Assembly: GCA_937902945.1 (NCBI GenBank)
Contig: CALEMD010000159.1
Span: 1 to 5,485, forward strand
Length of the DNA: 5,485 bases
Origin: an uncultured Erysipelotrichaceae bacterium
GTDB lineage: Bacteria > Bacillota_I > Bacilli_A > Erysipelotrichales > Erysipelotrichaceae
Direction: 5' to 3'
The notes under the pieces are model-generated. The model saw only the letters and a list, made by a program, of their open reading frames with translations, was not told the origin of the DNA and ran no database searches. Position numbers and translations under genes: made by a program. Shown one piece after another: positions 4,863-5,485 of the stretch (position 1 is the first letter of the stretch; every line of letters starts with the position of its first letter).

Positions 4863-5485
4863 ATGATGGAGCCAATCAAAAACATAGTTACAAAAGAAAG
4901 CCTCATCAATGGATTAAGAGGAATCGGTGTTTCCGGGAACATGATTATTGAAGTGCATTCCTCACTGTCATCATTTGGATTTGTTGTGGGCGGAGCCCGT
5001 ACGGTTGTCGATGCCTTGCTTGAAATTGCATCGAACGGAGGTACGATACTTATGCCTCTGCAGGAAAGCAATAACAGAGAACCATCTGCATGGTCAAATC
5101 CGCCGCTGCTTCCAGAACTATGGGATGAAGTGCGTGAGAATACACCTCCTTTTGACGCGCATTACAGTGATATCCCGCATATGGGTGCTATTGCCGAAGA
5201 ATTCAGAAACCGCCCAGGCGTTATCTTCTCCGATCATCCATCATCCGCTTATGCGGCATGGGGAAGATATGCAAAACTTCTATGCAACAAGCAGTCATTG
5301 CATTTCTCACTTGCTGAGGAATCTCCAACTGCAAAATTATATGAAATGAAAGGATTTGTGCTGCTGCTGGGAACAGGGTTTGATAAATGCACATGCATGC
5401 ATCTGGCTGAGTACAGAAGCGACTGCCGCCCAATAGGAATCCAAGGTGCATCCGTACAGGGACCGGAAGGAACGGTATGGAAGCA
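4863..5485 (+). CDS. AAC(3)-family N-acetyltransferase, N-terminal part (3' end outside window)
   Basis: The frame starts at ATG 4863 and stays open to the window edge, giving 207 complete codons of a family that is usually about 260-280 residues long. It follows the antibiotic N-acetyltransferase (AAC(3)/YokD) pattern throughout: VTKESLINGLRGIGV, VHSSLSSFGFVVGGARTVVDALLE (31-54), GGTILMPLQ, PSAWSNPPLLPELWDEVRE (74-92), MGAIAEEFRNRPGV (107-120), HPSSAYAAWG (125-134), ESPTAKLYEMKGFVLLLGTGFD (153-174), and MHLAEYR (179-185). His180 is the conserved active-site histidine. Family members move acetyl from acetyl-CoA to an amine, often an aminoglycoside. Here several substrate-side positions differ: SDIPHMG where TPTRxMG is common, and CTCMHLAE for NTxLHLAE. 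A natural substrate other than aminoglycosides is therefore likely. A second in-frame ATG at 4866 is better spaced from the weak GCGGG site and may be the true start. It lies 10 bases after psuG and is surely in the same operon. Confidence 0.9.
   Translation, partial: MMEPIKNIVTKESLINGLRGIGVSGNMIIEVHSSLSSFGFVVGGARTVVDALLEIASNGGTILMPLQESNNREPSAWSNPPLLPELWDEVRENTPPFDAHYSDIPHMGAIAEEFRNRPGVIFSDHPSSAYAAWGRYAKLLCNKQSLHFSLAEESPTAKLYEMKGFVLLLGTGFDKCTCMHLAEYRSDCRPIGIQGASVQGPEGTVWK

Noticed and set aside
4948..5349. 133-codon + strand open frame near the right edge
   Set aside because: It overlaps the acetyltransferase in another frame. The frame from 4863 matches the AAC(3) family along its whole length, while this one has no recognisable motif or ribosome site.

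Overview
The window comes from a low-to-mid GC (about 43% by eye) Bacillota-type bacterium. Strong AGGAG-type ribosome sites, tightly packed co-directional genes, DUF1836 and DUF3783 proteins (families I know mainly from Firmicutes), and a membrane-anchored VanY-like peptidase with a Thr/Pro/Ala-rich linker all point that way. An Erysipelotrichia-like gut or oral organism would fit, but that is a guess; nothing in the sequence fixes the genus. There are no RNA genes, insertion sequences or CRISPR arrays.

Layout: (1) 1-418, +: the C-terminal two thirds of a fructose-6-phosphate aldolase/transaldolase-like protein, cut by the window edge just after the expected position of its Schiff-base lysine. 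(2) 433-1185, -: a convergent gene for a membrane-anchored D,D-carboxypeptidase of the VanY/LAS (M15B) family. All three zinc ligands are present, but a Ser stands where the catalytic Glu of the ExWH-type motif is expected. (3) 1186-1393: a divergent regulatory region with an 8-bp inverted repeat and a likely extended -10 promoter. (4) 1394-5485, +: six genes in one direction: a MarR-type regulator, a DUF3783 protein, a DUF1836 putative helix-turn-helix protein, pseudouridine kinase PsuK, pseudouridine-5'-phosphate glycosidase PsuG, and an AAC(3)-type acetyltransferase that runs off the right edge.

The + strand block reads as a pseudouridine-salvage operon. PsuK phosphorylates pseudouridine and PsuG splits the C-C glycosidic bond to give uracil and ribose 5-phosphate. 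The DUF1836/psuK and psuK/psuG junctions are 4-base ATGA overlaps, and the other gaps after DUF3783 are 10-18 bases, so these five genes are very probably co-transcribed. No pseudouridine transporter is inside the window.

The most interesting observations are: a perfect palindrome (TTGTACT-C-AGTACAA) just inside marR, whose half-site recurs over the predicted -10 box of the downstream operon, suggesting that the MarR protein controls both; the coupling of two uncharacterised proteins and an atypical AAC(3)-family acetyltransferase to pseudouridine breakdown; and the altered active-site motif of the VanY-like protein.
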